The notes: generated by a model from the sequence alone, not told the origin. 64,000 nt of DNA from Flavobacterium sp. CFS9 (GCF_041154745.1 NZ_AP031573.1:2542001-2606000), one strand, 5' to 3'; positions 27,161-36,036 are shown, counted from the first letter of the stretch. Numbers and translations: made by a program.

Positions 27161-27835
27161 ATGAATATTTTGATTGTTGAAGATAATAAAGAACTTGCGG
27201 CAGAAGTGTATGATTTTCTGTGTAATGCGGGCTACATCTGTAAAATAGTTCACAATTGCAGTGATGCCCTGGAAGAGGTAAACAGTAATGATTATGATGC
27301 TATGCTGCTGGATCTTGGTTTACCTGACGGAGATGGATTTGAAGTGTTGAAAACCGTTCGGAAAACCAAATCGAAAATGGCTGTTATTGTGCTTACAGCA
27401 CGTGGAGAACTAGATGATCGAATAAACGGTCTGCATCTGGGAGCCGATGATTATCTGACCAAACCGTTTGCGCTCACAGAACTTAGTGCACGATTGTTTG
27501 CAGTCATTCGCAGGATGCACGGTTTTACGTTGAATAATTTAAGTATTCATGGTTTTTTATTGCAGCTTCAGGATTATAAAGTGAGTTATGATGAAACGCC
27601 CATTAATCTGACCAAAAAGGAATTTGATATTTTTCAATATTTAGTCCTCAATAAAAACAGAGTAATTACCAGATTACAACTAACAGAACATATCTGGGGA
27701 GACATTCTAGAAGTCAATTCCGACTCTAATTTTATTGACGTCCACGTTAGAAATCTTCGAAAAAAACTGGACAGGCATACCGAGATTGATTGGTTTGAAA
27801 CCGTTAGGAATGTAGGATATCGTATAAACGAATAA
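27161..27835 (+). CDS. OmpR-family response regulator
   Basis: A 224-residue regulator: receiver domain 1-115 with Glu7/Asp8, phosphoacceptor Asp51 (MLLDLGLPDGDGF), Thr79 and Lys101 (TKPFALTELSAR), then a winged-helix output domain (INLTKKEFDIFQYLVLNKNRVITRLQLTEHIWG ... VHVRNLRKKLD). The kinase gene follows after 12 bases. Paralogous small secreted protein genes flank this pair on both sides, with direct repeats at their promoters, making them likely targets. Confidence 0.95.
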   Translation: MNILIVEDNKELAAEVYDFLCNAGYICKIVHNCSDALEEVNSNDYDAMLLDLGLPDGDGFEVLKTVRKTKSKMAVIVLTARGELDDRINGLHLGADDYLTKPFALTELSARLFAVIRRMHGFTLNNLSIHGFLLQLQDYKVSYDETPINLTKKEFDIFQYLVLNKNRVITRLQLTEHIWGDILEVNSDSNFIDVHVRNLRKKLDRHTEIDWFETVRNVGYRINE

Positions 27836-27847
27836 ACAATACAGACT

Positions 27848-29185
27848 GTGAAGATAAAACACCAATTGGCTATTTTTAATGCGCTGACAAGACTGTTGGT
27901 TATTTTTATTTTATGGCTGATGCTGCCTATTTTGGTAGAAAATGTGGTGTACAGACATATCAATAACGGACTGCTCGAAAAGAAACAGAAGTTTATCGAA
28001 CATCTGAATCAGAATGAAATTGATGACTTTATTGAAAATTCAGGCGATTCGACAGAAACCTACTCGCAGTTTTCAACTCTTCACAGTGAATTTTTGGTAC
28101 TCTCTAAATCTTCTCTGAAACACGACCAGAAAAAACCTGTTTTTAGTAATGACTATCGGGTTATCGAAGGCGAAGAAAACGAATACCGAATTCTGCAATA
28201 TCATTTTACCTTCGGAAATCAGGGATATCAGCTCGAAATCGGAAGCAGTTTGGGAGAAGTAAAAGACCTTACTTTTATCATTCGGTTTTTTATTATCATC
28301 GTTTTTGTAGTGATATTGCTAATTACTTTTTTAGCAGATACCTTTTATATCGAATACTTATTAAAGCCTTTTTATAAAATTATTGATACCAAGATAAGGC
28401 GGGTCAACGAACCTGAAGCCTTCGATCATACCCCAATAAAAGCCAGGTCGCACGATTTCATGGAACTTGATTTTGTTTTAAACCAAATGATGGATCGTAT
28501 TGCGGAGCTTTTTAAAAAGGAAAAACAGTTTATATCAAATGTTTCCCACGAGCTGCTAACACCAATTGCCTTGCTCAAAAGCAAGTTTGAAAATTTATTG
28601 CAAAATGAGTCATTAGATGATAATGCCGTTGATAAAATTGCAGGATCACTGAAAACATTAGATATGCTTAAAAAAATCATCAACAATTTATTGTTGATCT
28701 CCAGAATTGAAAACAATCAATATGAAGCCAATGAGAATATAAATTTTCATGAAATGGTTGCCGATTTGCAGGAAGACTTGCAGGATCGCATCGACGACAG
28801 AGAAATTCAGTTTTGGAATAAAATGCAGCATCATTATGTTTTTACAGGAAATAAAACATTAATCCATATTCTCATTTATAATTTGGTTACCAATGCCATA
28901 AAATACAATAAACCGCAAGGCAGTATAATGGTTTCAGACGGTTTTCAGGACCACCACTATTTTATTTCAATAGCCGATTCCGGTGTCGGGATGAATGATT
29001 TTCAGTTAGAACAGATATTCAACAGGTTTACCAGAATTAGCTCAGATCAGGAAGGGCAGGGCTTGGGGCTTGCTATTGCCGAGAGTATTGCTTCTTTTCA
29101 TCATATCAAAATTAAGGTTGCTTCTGAGATTGGTAAAGGAACCACTTTCACATTGTTGTTTCCGGAAGCTATAAAACATAATTAA
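27848..29185 (+). CDS. Sensor histidine kinase, partner of the adjacent regulator
   Basis: A 445-residue kinase starting at GTG 27848, 12 bases after the regulator. TM1 about 10-31, periplasmic domain about 32-142, TM2 about 143-165, a HAMP-like linker, then His234 in FISNVSHELLTPIALL, N-box YNLVTNAIKYN, G1 DSGVGM and G2 GQGLGLAIAESI. The periplasmic loop carries clusters of Asp/Glu and Lys/His (DDFIENSGDSTE, KHDQKK), which might sense cations, pH or cationic peptides; that is speculation. The partnership is inferred from adjacency. Confidence 0.94.
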   Translation: MKIKHQLAIFNALTRLLVIFILWLMLPILVENVVYRHINNGLLEKKQKFIEHLNQNEIDDFIENSGDSTETYSQFSTLHSEFLVLSKSSLKHDQKKPVFSNDYRVIEGEENEYRILQYHFTFGNQGYQLEIGSSLGEVKDLTFIIRFFIIIVFVVILLITFLADTFYIEYLLKPFYKIIDTKIRRVNEPEAFDHTPIKARSHDFMELDFVLNQMMDRIAELFKKEKQFISNVSHELLTPIALLKSKFENLLQNESLDDNAVDKIAGSLKTLDMLKKIINNLLLISRIENNQYEANENINFHEMVADLQEDLQDRIDDREIQFWNKMQHHYVFTGNKTLIHILIYNLVTNAIKYNKPQGSIMVSDGFQDHHYFISIADSGVGMNDFQLEQIFNRFTRISSDQEGQGLGLAIAESIASFHHIKIKVASEIGKGTTFTLLFPEAIKHN

Positions 29186-29212
29186 AAGTTAATTTTTTCA
29201 GACTGGCCCAAT

Positions 29213-29247
29213 CTTCATTTTATCTTCATTTTGTGAGAATATCTTTG
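29213..29247 (+). promoter_or_regulatory. Second promoter with CTTCAT direct repeats
   Basis: CTTCAT at 29213-29218 and 29224-29229 (11-base period), then 10 bases to the -7 box TATCTTTG (29240-29247). Spacing is identical to 26474-26508 although the surrounding sequence differs, which argues for a shared binding protein. Confidence 0.7.
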
Positions 29248-29290
29248 GGGTATAATAAATGAGGATAATAATAATCATAAAACTAAAATC

Positions 29291-29476
29291 ATGAGAAAAT
29301 TAGTAATGTTAGCAGTAGCTGTTTTAGGAACAGTTGCAATGGTAAACGCTCAGACAACTCCAGCTAAATCAGCCCCTGTAAAAGAAGCAAAAGCTCCTAA
29401 AAAAGAGAAAAAAGCAGATAAAAAAGCGAAAAAAGAAGCAGCCGCTAAACCGGAAGCAGCAAAAACACAAAAATAA
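29291..29476 (+). CDS. Small secreted lysine-rich protein, copy 3
   Basis: A 61-residue paralog of the two upstream copies, on the other side of the two-component genes. Signal peptide LVMLAVAVLGTVAMVNAQTT, then a mature chain almost wholly Lys, Ala, Glu and Pro (KAPKKEKKADKKAKKEAA). It lacks the histidines of copies 1 and 2 and carries more Glu, so it may not be fully redundant. It forms a separate unit with its own direct-repeat promoter and terminator. Confidence 0.75.
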   Translation: MRKLVMLAVAVLGTVAMVNAQTTPAKSAPVKEAKAPKKEKKADKKAKKEAAAKPEAAKTQK

Positions 29477-29543
29477 AAAGGTGTAGTTTACTTCGGTAAA
29501 CACATGTTGTGGATTTTAAAAGGTTTTAAAAATTTGGTAGAGA

Positions 29544-29574
29544 AAAAGCTGATAGAGTAATCTGTCAGCTTTTT
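29544..29574 (+). terminator. Terminator after lysine-rich copy 3
   Basis: AAAAAGCTGA / TCAGCTTTT around a 12-base loop, then T residues. Confidence 0.75.
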
Positions 29575-29655
29575 GTTATTAACAGCGTTAAATTTTTGAT
29601 AATAAAAAGCTATAAGATTTTCATTCTTTGTTACTTTGCTTAAAACTAAAAATAA

Positions 29656-30891
29656 ATGATTCTTCGTTTTGTAATTTTATGTGCTCTTCTTTTATTTATT
29701 GAGTTCTATTCCTATCAGACCTTTCGCACTTTGATTAAATTAAGATGGGTGTTGGTAGGGTATCAGGTTATAAGCGTGCTGCTTTTAATTTTTATCGTCT
29801 ATTCCTTTTCGCAGGTTGATCGCTCTGTCGGACAAACCAGACAGTTTATGTTTACGACCGGTTTAATGCTGCTCGTTTATGTACCAAAAATTGTTCTCAC
29901 ACTTATCATGTTTGGAGAAGATATTTATAGATTAGGAGCTGGTATAGTAAATTATTTTGTCTACAATTCAAATGGTTCCGAGGCAATTCCGTCAAGACGA
30001 AAATTCATCAGTCAAATTGGTATGGGATTGGCAGCAATTCCGTTTCTTTCCTTAATTTATGGGATATTTGAGGGGAAATATAATTTTAAAGTAATCAAAC
30101 AGACTGTCTTTTTTCCGGACCTTCCGGATGCTTTTGATGGTTTCAGAATTACTCAGATATCAGACGTTCACAGCGGCAGTTTTGACAATCCGGATAAAAT
30201 AAATTATGCTATAGATCTGATTAACGCCCAGGAATCTGATTTGATTTTGTTTACGGGTGATATCGTCAATACACATGCTAAAGAAATGCATCCCTGGCTG
30301 GAGACTTTTAAGAGAATAAAAAACTACAAATACGGGAAATTTTCTGTTTTAGGAAACCATGATTATGGTGAATATGTAACCTGGCCTTCCGAAAAAGATA
30401 AAAAGGAAAATTTTGAAGAAATTAAGAGTCTTTATGGACAAATTGGATTCGAACTTCTGTTAAACGAACACCGATACATTCAAAAAGGAGATGACAAAAT
30501 TGCACTGATTGGTGTCGAAAACTGGGGAAAGAATTTTGCAAAGTACGGAGATATAGATAAAGCCTCGCAGAATGTGTCTCAGGACGATTTTAAAGTGGTC
30601 ATGAGTCATGATCCGACACATTGGGAATACGTAATTAAAGATCATCCGAAAAATTTTCATTTAACCTTGTCAGGTCACACACATGGCATGCAATTTGGGA
30701 TAGAAATACCGGGTTATTTTAAATGGAGTCTGGCTCAGTATATTTACAAACAATGGGCAGGCTTATATGAAAATGTAAGTCGATACGTTTATGTAAATCG
30801 GGGATTTGGTTTTCATGCTTATCCGGGGCGTGTAGGGATTATGCCCGAAATAACCGTGATTGAACTAAAAAAAGGGAACAATGTGGCTTAA
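29656..30891 (+). CDS. Membrane-anchored metallophosphoesterase
   Basis: A 411-residue protein. Three to four membrane segments fill the first 100 residues, a further hydrophobic stretch lies near 120-140, and a calcineurin-like phosphoesterase domain follows from about 150. Metal-site motifs in order: QISDVHSG, FTGDIVN, LGNHDYGEY, MSHDPTHWE and SGHTHGMQFG. Relatives include UDP-diacylglucosamine pyrophosphatase-like and cyclic nucleotide phosphoesterases; the substrate is unknown. It is followed by a thioredoxin-like gene with its own promoter box. Confidence 0.9.
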   Translation: MILRFVILCALLLFIEFYSYQTFRTLIKLRWVLVGYQVISVLLLIFIVYSFSQVDRSVGQTRQFMFTTGLMLLVYVPKIVLTLIMFGEDIYRLGAGIVNYFVYNSNGSEAIPSRRKFISQIGMGLAAIPFLSLIYGIFEGKYNFKVIKQTVFFPDLPDAFDGFRITQISDVHSGSFDNPDKINYAIDLINAQESDLILFTGDIVNTHAKEMHPWLETFKRIKNYKYGKFSVLGNHDYGEYVTWPSEKDKKENFEEIKSLYGQIGFELLLNEHRYIQKGDDKIALIGVENWGKNFAKYGDIDKASQNVSQDDFKVVMSHDPTHWEYVIKDHPKNFHLTLSGHTHGMQFGIEIPGYFKWSLAQYIYKQWAGLYENVSRYVYVNRGFGFHAYPGRVGIMPEITVIELKKGNNVA

Positions 30892-30905
30892 TTCGTTAAA
30901 AATGC

Positions 30906-30913
30906 TACATTTG
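30906..30913 (+). promoter_or_regulatory. -7 box for the thioredoxin-like gene
   Basis: TACATTTG, 53 bases before ATG 30966. The -33 region is poor. Confidence 0.5.
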
Positions 30914-30965
30914 TATATAATTACCTCTTTTTAAAAGATTAAAAAAGAATTAAATTTTTGGTTTT

Positions 30966-31268
30966 ATGTCAAAATTTGGAGAACTTATAAATGCTCAAGT
31001 TCCGGTGTTGATTGATTTTTACACCGATTGGAACGAATCATCTGTATCAATGCATCCTGTAATTAAGGATGTTGCGGCTGCACTTGGCGATAAAGCCAAG
31101 GTGATCAAAATTGATGTGGATAAAAATCAGGAATTAGCAGAAGCACTGCGTATTAAGGGACTTCCTACTTTAATGATTTATAAAGAAGGACAGATGATTT
31201 GGAGACAATCCGGCGAACTAGATGCGAATACAATTATAGGAATTGTTCAGGAACAATTTAATTTATAG
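30966..31268 (+). CDS. Thioredoxin-fold protein lacking both catalytic cysteines
   Basis: A 100-residue single-domain thioredoxin fold. VLIDFYTDW, the VDKNQELAEALRIKGLPTLMIYKEG block and the cis-proline Pro67 fit thioredoxins, but the WCGPC site reads WNESS (residues 22-26) and no cysteine occurs anywhere in the protein. It therefore cannot do thiol-disulfide exchange. A binding, chaperone or scaffold role is possible. The rest of the fold is well conserved, arguing against simple decay. Confidence 0.88.
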   Translation: MSKFGELINAQVPVLIDFYTDWNESSVSMHPVIKDVAAALGDKAKVIKIDVDKNQELAEALRIKGLPTLMIYKEGQMIWRQSGELDANTIIGIVQEQFNL

Positions 31269-31292
31269 AATACTACTTCTTAAGGATATTAT

Positions 31293-31928
31293 TTAGTGAA
31301 TAATATCAAATGTATACCCATTTTCTTTTAAAAAGTGTAAGGTTTTAGGCAGGGCGAATTTTAAATTTGGCGAGGCTTTTATACTGTCGTGGAATACAAT
31401 TACGCTTCCCGATTTTACATTTTTTGTTACGTTTTCAAGACATTTCTCAGGAGTGATGCTCTGATCGAAATCGGCGCTTAAAACATCCCACATGATAATT
31501 TTATACCCTAATTTTCGAAGGATTCTGGACTGTGCCTTTTTGATTTTTCCATAAGGCGGACGAAAGATAAGGTTGCATGTTTTTTCCTCTTCCAGAACGG
31601 CAGCACAATTTTGTACATTTTTAATATAATCATCCGTATGACTTTTCCAGCCATTAACATGATTCATGGTATGGTTGCCAATGGAATGTCCTTCTTTGAT
31701 TAGTTTTTCAAACAAAGAAAGGTTCGCTTTTATATTTTTTCCAATACAGAAGAAAGTGGCTTTTGCATCAAATTTTTTCAATTCAGACAGCACCCAGTCT
31801 GTAATCTCGGGAGTTGGGCCATCATCAAAGGTGAGGTATATTTTCTTTTCGTTGTTCGGAATGTCCCAACAATATTTAGAAAACACCTTTTTGATGAATG
31901 AATTAGTTTTTACCCAATAAAAGCTCAT
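31293..31928 (-). CDS. Polysaccharide deacetylase (NodB homology, CE4)
   Basis: A 211-residue NodB-domain enzyme that removes acetyl groups from N-acetylglucosamine-type polymers, perhaps peptidoglycan. CE4 motifs: TFDDGP (catalytic and metal Asp), NHTMNH (HxxxH metal ligands), RPPYG, WDVLSADF and IVFHDS. No signal peptide is obvious, though the N-terminus has a short helix (MSFYWVKTNSFIKKVFSKY). It lies between the thioredoxin-like gene (convergent) and the DUF2723 gene. Confidence 0.93.
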   Translation of the reverse strand: MSFYWVKTNSFIKKVFSKYCWDIPNNEKKIYLTFDDGPTPEITDWVLSELKKFDAKATFFCIGKNIKANLSLFEKLIKEGHSIGNHTMNHVNGWKSHTDDYIKNVQNCAAVLEEEKTCNLIFRPPYGKIKKAQSRILRKLGYKIIMWDVLSADFDQSITPEKCLENVTKNVKSGSVIVFHDSIKASPNLKFALPKTLHFLKENGYTFDIIH

Positions 31929-31958
31929 TTTGTTTTGGTTTACAGATATGTAAAATTA

Positions 31959-31999
31959 AAAAATGCAGCGCTACTAATCAAGCGGCGCTGCATTTTTTT
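31959..31999. terminator. Terminator after the DUF2723 gene
   Basis: AAAATGCAGCGC / GCGCTGCATTTT stem with a 13-base loop; A-run on the left and T-run on the right, so on the minus strand it ends the 32024-35302 transcript. Confidence 0.85.
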
Positions 32000-32023
32000 A
32001 ATTGCTATGTTTTTTGTATCTTA

Positions 32024-35000
32024 TTATTCTTTTTCTCTTCCAAAACGTTCAAAGACATTTACATAGGTGTTAAACGTTACTTTGTGTTTTTCATAGAAAG
32101 TAAGATCGTTGTTTTCTTTCATCACTTGTAATAGACTTCTGTAGCGTTCGATGTCGGTAATAATGTCAATCGCTAAGTCAGTTTGGTCACCCGGACTAAG
32201 AGTAGCATAATAGTTTAGTTCTTCTTTGTATTTCTGAACCAGTTGGTTTAGTAAATCGTGCGCTTTGGCAGTTTCTCCTACTTTGTAATATCCTCCTGCA
32301 AAAGGTTCTACCAATGAATAGTAGCCAAATTTATCTACCGGCATTTTTGTCATTGCCAGTTCGATCACTTTTTTAGCCTTATCGGTTTTGCCTTCAGTAA
32401 TTAACTGATCCATCAAACGGGATAAGTTAGTACGGTAGGTAATACTGTTTCTTCTGGTTTCAGGATCGTGATAAATATTACCATTGCTATTACCCCAATC
32501 CCATTTCATTACGATATCGTATGATTTATCTGCATCCATTTGTCCCATGTCCATAGGTCCTCCGTCTTTTGAAGGTACATTTTTAATAGGTACCAATTTG
32601 TAAACCATTCCGTCTAATTGCAGATAGTTTTTCAGCCATAAGTAATCTTCATCGTCAAAAGCTCCTCCGCTAAAATAAATTGGTCTTTTCCAATTATTGT
32701 TCGCAAGAATGTCCAGCATCATTAAACGGTTTTTGTATAAAGCGCTTCCTTTGATGTCGATATCCATATATGGAACAATAGAGTCGTTGTATTTTGGATT
32801 AACTACTTTGTTTTTGATAATCGCATTTTTGTCAATAGGAACTCTGATTTTGTTTGTAGGGTAAAAATGGATCGTTTGTCCGTTTTGTAAACCTACAGTT
32901 GATTTTGGATTTTTGATGAAATCAATAAAATCTTTGATGTTCCAGCGCGTGTCAATTTTAGGAATATGAGCTACATAGTCCAATTTATCTCCCACATATT
33001 CATCGTGAGTAAAAGATATCGGTAACGGATCAGATTCGTAGGCTTTCGCTTTCATTTGATCAATGTACCAGTCGGTCATGAACAAGCTGGTGTTTACTAT
33101 CTTGACATCGGTTCTGATGCCCTCAATTTCCTGAGCGTACCAAAGCGGGAAGGTGTCGTTATCTCCAATAGTAAATAAAATAGCATTTTTATCACATGAG
33201 TTTAAGTATGCTTTTGCCATTGCAACTGCAGTATATCTTCCCGATCTGTCGTGATCGTCCCAGTTTTGAGAAGCCATTAAAACCGGTGCAGCTAACAAAC
33301 TTCCGGCAATAATAATTGGACCGGCAATTTTAGGAGCGATATATTTTTGAATGCTTTCATAAAGTGAATAAACACCAAAACCAATCCAGATGGCAAACAC
33401 ATAAAAAGATCCTACCAATGCATAATCTCTTTCACGAGGCTCAAAAGGTCTTTCGTTTAAGTATATTTTTAAGGCAATTCCGGTAAATAAGAACAGAGCC
33501 AATAGTACATAAAAACTTTTTAAGTCCTTATTAGCATGGTACATTAATCCGATAAGCCCAAGAATAAATGGCAGGAAGTAATACACATTTCTTCCTTTAT
33601 TGTTGGTGACATCAGAGGGTAAGTTGTCTTGTGAGCCAAGGTGTAAAGAATCAAGAGCTTTGATTCCGCTGATCCAGTTTCCGTCAATATTGTCGTATTT
33701 CCCCTGAACATCACTTTGACGCCCAACGAAATTCCACATCAAATATCTCCAGTACATGTATCCGAATTGATATTCAAACATGAAGCTAAAGTTGTCCACA
33801 GCAGATGGTTTTTCGATAATCAGGTAATCACCATAGCTTTTTAAGAATTTCACATAACCTTCGTTATCAATCTGTTTTTGAGCATAAGCTTTTCTGAATT
33901 CTGAAACTGTTTTTTCAACTTCATTTCGCAATTGTGCTGTAGCTTTGTTGTATTCTTCCTCGGTTAACTGACTGGCATCAATTCCGTATTTTCCTAAATC
34001 CTGCTCGTAGTCATAATTTGGGTTTATTCTGAAGTTAGGCGGAGTCGTAAAGTTGATATAGTTTTGAATGTGTCCCATTTCGGTGCTCCACATTCTTGGA
34101 AGAATCGTTTTTTGGTTGTCGTCAGAGTTTTGCTGAGCGTTTTTGAAATTATTGGTAATGATGTATTTACCTGTTTTGTAATCTCTTTCGTAGTTTGGTG
34201 CTTTGTCTGAATACGGATTTTTTGCATCAAGACCTGCGAAATATTCAGTGTACTGAGGACCGTAAAAAAGAGGATTTACTCCATATTGCTCACGATTATA
34301 GTACGCCAGTACTTCGGCAGCATCCGAAGGTTTATTTTCGTTGATTACAGTATTGGCATTGGCACGTACAGGAAGCATGATCCAAGTAGAGAATCCAATA
34401 AGGATAAAGAGAATGCAAAGGATGATTGTATTGTAGAAAATTAATCCTTTTTGTTTCGTGTATTTTAGCCCAAAATAGAAGAAAGCAATTAGAATCAGTG
34501 TCACGAATATGGTTCCCGAGTTAAAAGGTAATCCAAAACTATTTACCATGAAAACTTCAGTATCTGCAAAGGCTTCCATTGTTAAAGGTAAAAGCAGTTT
34601 GAAAATGAAAAGCAGCACACCAATTACAACAACATTGGCAATAAGAAAGTTTTTGATGGTAACTTTTTCGTAATGTTTAAAGTAATATAGAAAACCAATA
34701 GAAGGAATGGTTAATAAGGCCATAAAGTGAACTCCAAACGAAAGTCCGATAACAAGAGAAATGATCAATAACCATTTGTTTCCTTTTGGTTTGTCCATGT
34801 CCTGTTCCCAGCGTAAACCAAGCCAGAAAAGTAAAGCGATTAAAAGGGAGGCCATGGCATAAACTTCCGCTTCAACAGCATTGAACCAAAAACTGTCTGA
34901 GAAAGTGTAGGCAAGAGCTCCAACAAAAGAACTTCCTAAAATAACAATTGAATTGTTTTGGTCAATTTCGGCAAAACGTCCTACTAGTTTTTTCAAAATC

Positions 35001-35302
35001 ATAGAAGAAGACCAGAACATAAATAGAATGGTAAAGGCACTTGAAAAAACGGACATCATATTAACCATTAAAGCAACGTGTTGTGCATCTGTCGCAAACA
35101 TTGCGAAAAAAGCACCCATCATTTGAAATAAAGGAGCTCCCGGCGGGTGTCCTACTTCCAGTTTTGCGGCAGTGGCAATATATTCTCCGCAGTCCCAGAA
35201 ACTCATCGTGGGTTCAACAGTTAATGTGTAAGTAATTAAAGCGATTGCAAATGCAAACCAACCAATAATAGTATTCCATTTATTGAAATTGAATTGTGCC
35301 AT
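32024..35302 (-). CDS. DUF2723 (GT117-type) membrane glycosyltransferase-like protein
   Basis: A 1092-residue integral membrane protein with about a dozen hydrophobic segments in residues 10-330 and 560-700, then a large soluble C-terminal region. The N-terminal block TLTVEPTMSFWDCGEYIATAAKLEVGHPPGAPLFQMMGAFF, with its acidic pair after WDC, is the DUF2723 signature; such proteins resemble GT-C/protein O-mannosyltransferases. Bacteroidota glycosylate many exported proteins, and a role there is plausible. Acceptor and donor are unknown. Single-gene unit with a terminator. Confidence 0.88.
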   Translation of the reverse strand: MAQFNFNKWNTIIGWFAFAIALITYTLTVEPTMSFWDCGEYIATAAKLEVGHPPGAPLFQMMGAFFAMFATDAQHVALMVNMMSVFSSAFTILFMFWSSSMILKKLVGRFAEIDQNNSIVILGSSFVGALAYTFSDSFWFNAVEAEVYAMASLLIALLFWLGLRWEQDMDKPKGNKWLLIISLVIGLSFGVHFMALLTIPSIGFLYYFKHYEKVTIKNFLIANVVVIGVLLFIFKLLLPLTMEAFADTEVFMVNSFGLPFNSGTIFVTLILIAFFYFGLKYTKQKGLIFYNTIILCILFILIGFSTWIMLPVRANANTVINENKPSDAAEVLAYYNREQYGVNPLFYGPQYTEYFAGLDAKNPYSDKAPNYERDYKTGKYIITNNFKNAQQNSDDNQKTILPRMWSTEMGHIQNYINFTTPPNFRINPNYDYEQDLGKYGIDASQLTEEEYNKATAQLRNEVEKTVSEFRKAYAQKQIDNEGYVKFLKSYGDYLIIEKPSAVDNFSFMFEYQFGYMYWRYLMWNFVGRQSDVQGKYDNIDGNWISGIKALDSLHLGSQDNLPSDVTNNKGRNVYYFLPFILGLIGLMYHANKDLKSFYVLLALFLFTGIALKIYLNERPFEPRERDYALVGSFYVFAIWIGFGVYSLYESIQKYIAPKIAGPIIIAGSLLAAPVLMASQNWDDHDRSGRYTAVAMAKAYLNSCDKNAILFTIGDNDTFPLWYAQEIEGIRTDVKIVNTSLFMTDWYIDQMKAKAYESDPLPISFTHDEYVGDKLDYVAHIPKIDTRWNIKDFIDFIKNPKSTVGLQNGQTIHFYPTNKIRVPIDKNAIIKNKVVNPKYNDSIVPYMDIDIKGSALYKNRLMMLDILANNNWKRPIYFSGGAFDDEDYLWLKNYLQLDGMVYKLVPIKNVPSKDGGPMDMGQMDADKSYDIVMKWDWGNSNGNIYHDPETRRNSITYRTNLSRLMDQLITEGKTDKAKKVIELAMTKMPVDKFGYYSLVEPFAGGYYKVGETAKAHDLLNQLVQKYKEELNYYATLSPGDQTDLAIDIITDIERYRSLLQVMKENNDLTFYEKHKVTFNTYVNVFERFGREKE

Positions 35303-35496
35303 ATTCAGGTGTTAAAATTTTGTATTTTTTATATCCTACAAAGAAAATGTTTTTTTATGGAAAGAAACGAGCATTAACAAAAAATTCTACAAAAGTATTT
35401 GGCTGGATTAAGTTATTGTTTGTGAAATACTTGTGTTTTTGCTAGCGATTTTAAAGAGAAAAAAACAATAAAAAATGATTTTTTTTGCTCAAAAAG

Positions 35497-35527
35497 TTTG
35501 CAGAAACTAAATAAAGCTTTAAATTTG
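35497..35527 (+). promoter_or_regulatory. Promoter of tRNA-Gln copy 1
   Basis: TTTG (35497-35500), 19-base spacer, TAAATTTG (35520-35527). A near-perfect housekeeping promoter 20 bases before the tRNA. Confidence 0.85.
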
Positions 35528-35547
35528 CACTCGCTTAATCGCACTGC

Positions 35548-35618
35548 TGGTCTATGGTGTAATGGTAACACTACGGTTTTTGGTGCCGTCTTTCTAGGTT
35601 CGAGTCCTAGTAGACCAA
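35548..35618 (+). tRNA. tRNA-Gln (anticodon TTG), copy 1
   Basis: Acceptor arms TGGTCTA / TAGACCA, anticodon stem ACGGT / GCCGT around loop TTTTGGT (anticodon TTG), T-arm CTAGG TTCGAGT CCTAG, discriminator A; CCA is not encoded. It forms its own transcription unit with promoter and terminator. Copy 2 lies 1011 bases downstream and is identical over the tRNA. Confidence 0.95.
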
Positions 35619-35624
35619 CGTAAG

Positions 35625-35652
35625 AAGCCTCTCATTCGAGAGGCTTTTTTTA
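35625..35652 (+). terminator. Terminator of tRNA-Gln copy 1
   Basis: AAGCCTCTC / GAGAGGCTT with an ATTC loop, then seven T residues. Confidence 0.9.
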
Positions 35653-35774
35653 TGCGCTGATGTTTCGGTTAGTATTAGGGTTTTAATAGGTTTTAAGGCT
35701 TTTTGTGTTGACGAGATAGTGGTTGGTTAAGTGTGTTTGGGTTTAAAAGTGAAAAATATAGTACATAATGATTG
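35653..35774. other. Gene-free spacer before the peptide gene
   Basis: G/T-rich on the plus strand with TTAGGGTTTTAATAGGTTTT-like words; no gene seen. Confidence 0.3.
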
Positions 35775-35803
35775 TTGTTTGTAAGTTTTTTTACGTATAT
35801 TTG
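35775..35803 (+). promoter_or_regulatory. Promoter of the double-glycine peptide gene
   Basis: TTG (35775-35777), 18-base spacer, TATATTTG (35796-35803). It predicts a leader of about 50 bases before ATG 35860. Confidence 0.7.
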
Positions 35804-35859
35804 ATGGTAGAATAAGTTTTTTTGTTATAGCTAATTAATAATTCTAAAAAATTAAAATT

Positions 35860-36036
35860 ATGAAAACTATTAAAGAAATGAATTTTACAGAGTTGGATTC
35901 TACTCAAATGAAACAAGTAAAAGGTGGGGGGCTTTTGAGTGATGCTTTAGCCTTGCTGAATGAGGGTAAGACAATATGGGAGGTAGCACGAATTCTAGGT
36001 GTAACTGTTCAGCAATTACTTGCCGTACTTGTCTAG
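35860..36036 (+). CDS. Double-glycine leader peptide (bacteriocin or signal peptide precursor)
   Basis: A 58-residue gene, easily missed because it is short. The leader MKTIKEMNFTELDSTQMKQV ends in KGGG; relative to cleavage after Gly23, the hydrophobic residues Val20 (-4), Met17 (-7), Leu12 (-12) and Phe9 (-15) sit exactly at the positions conserved in double-glycine leaders cut by C39-peptidase ABC exporters. The core (about 35 residues, LLSDALALL then IWEVARILGVTVQQLLAVLV) has no Cys, looks amphipathic-helical, and its last part resembles helix-turn-helix helices. The gene has its own promoter and terminator. No exporter is in this window. Confidence 0.75.
   Translation: MKTIKEMNFTELDSTQMKQVKGGGLLSDALALLNEGKTIWEVARILGVTVQQLLAVLV

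Larger units (their letters stand above)
35497..35663 (+). repeat. Duplicated tRNA-Gln transcription unit, left copy
   Basis: From the promoter through the tRNA and its terminator to TGCGCTG, this segment matches 36510-36675 with few differences, all outside the tRNA and the CACTCGCTTAATCGCACTGC leader. It is a direct repeat of about 165 bases. Confidence 0.85.
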
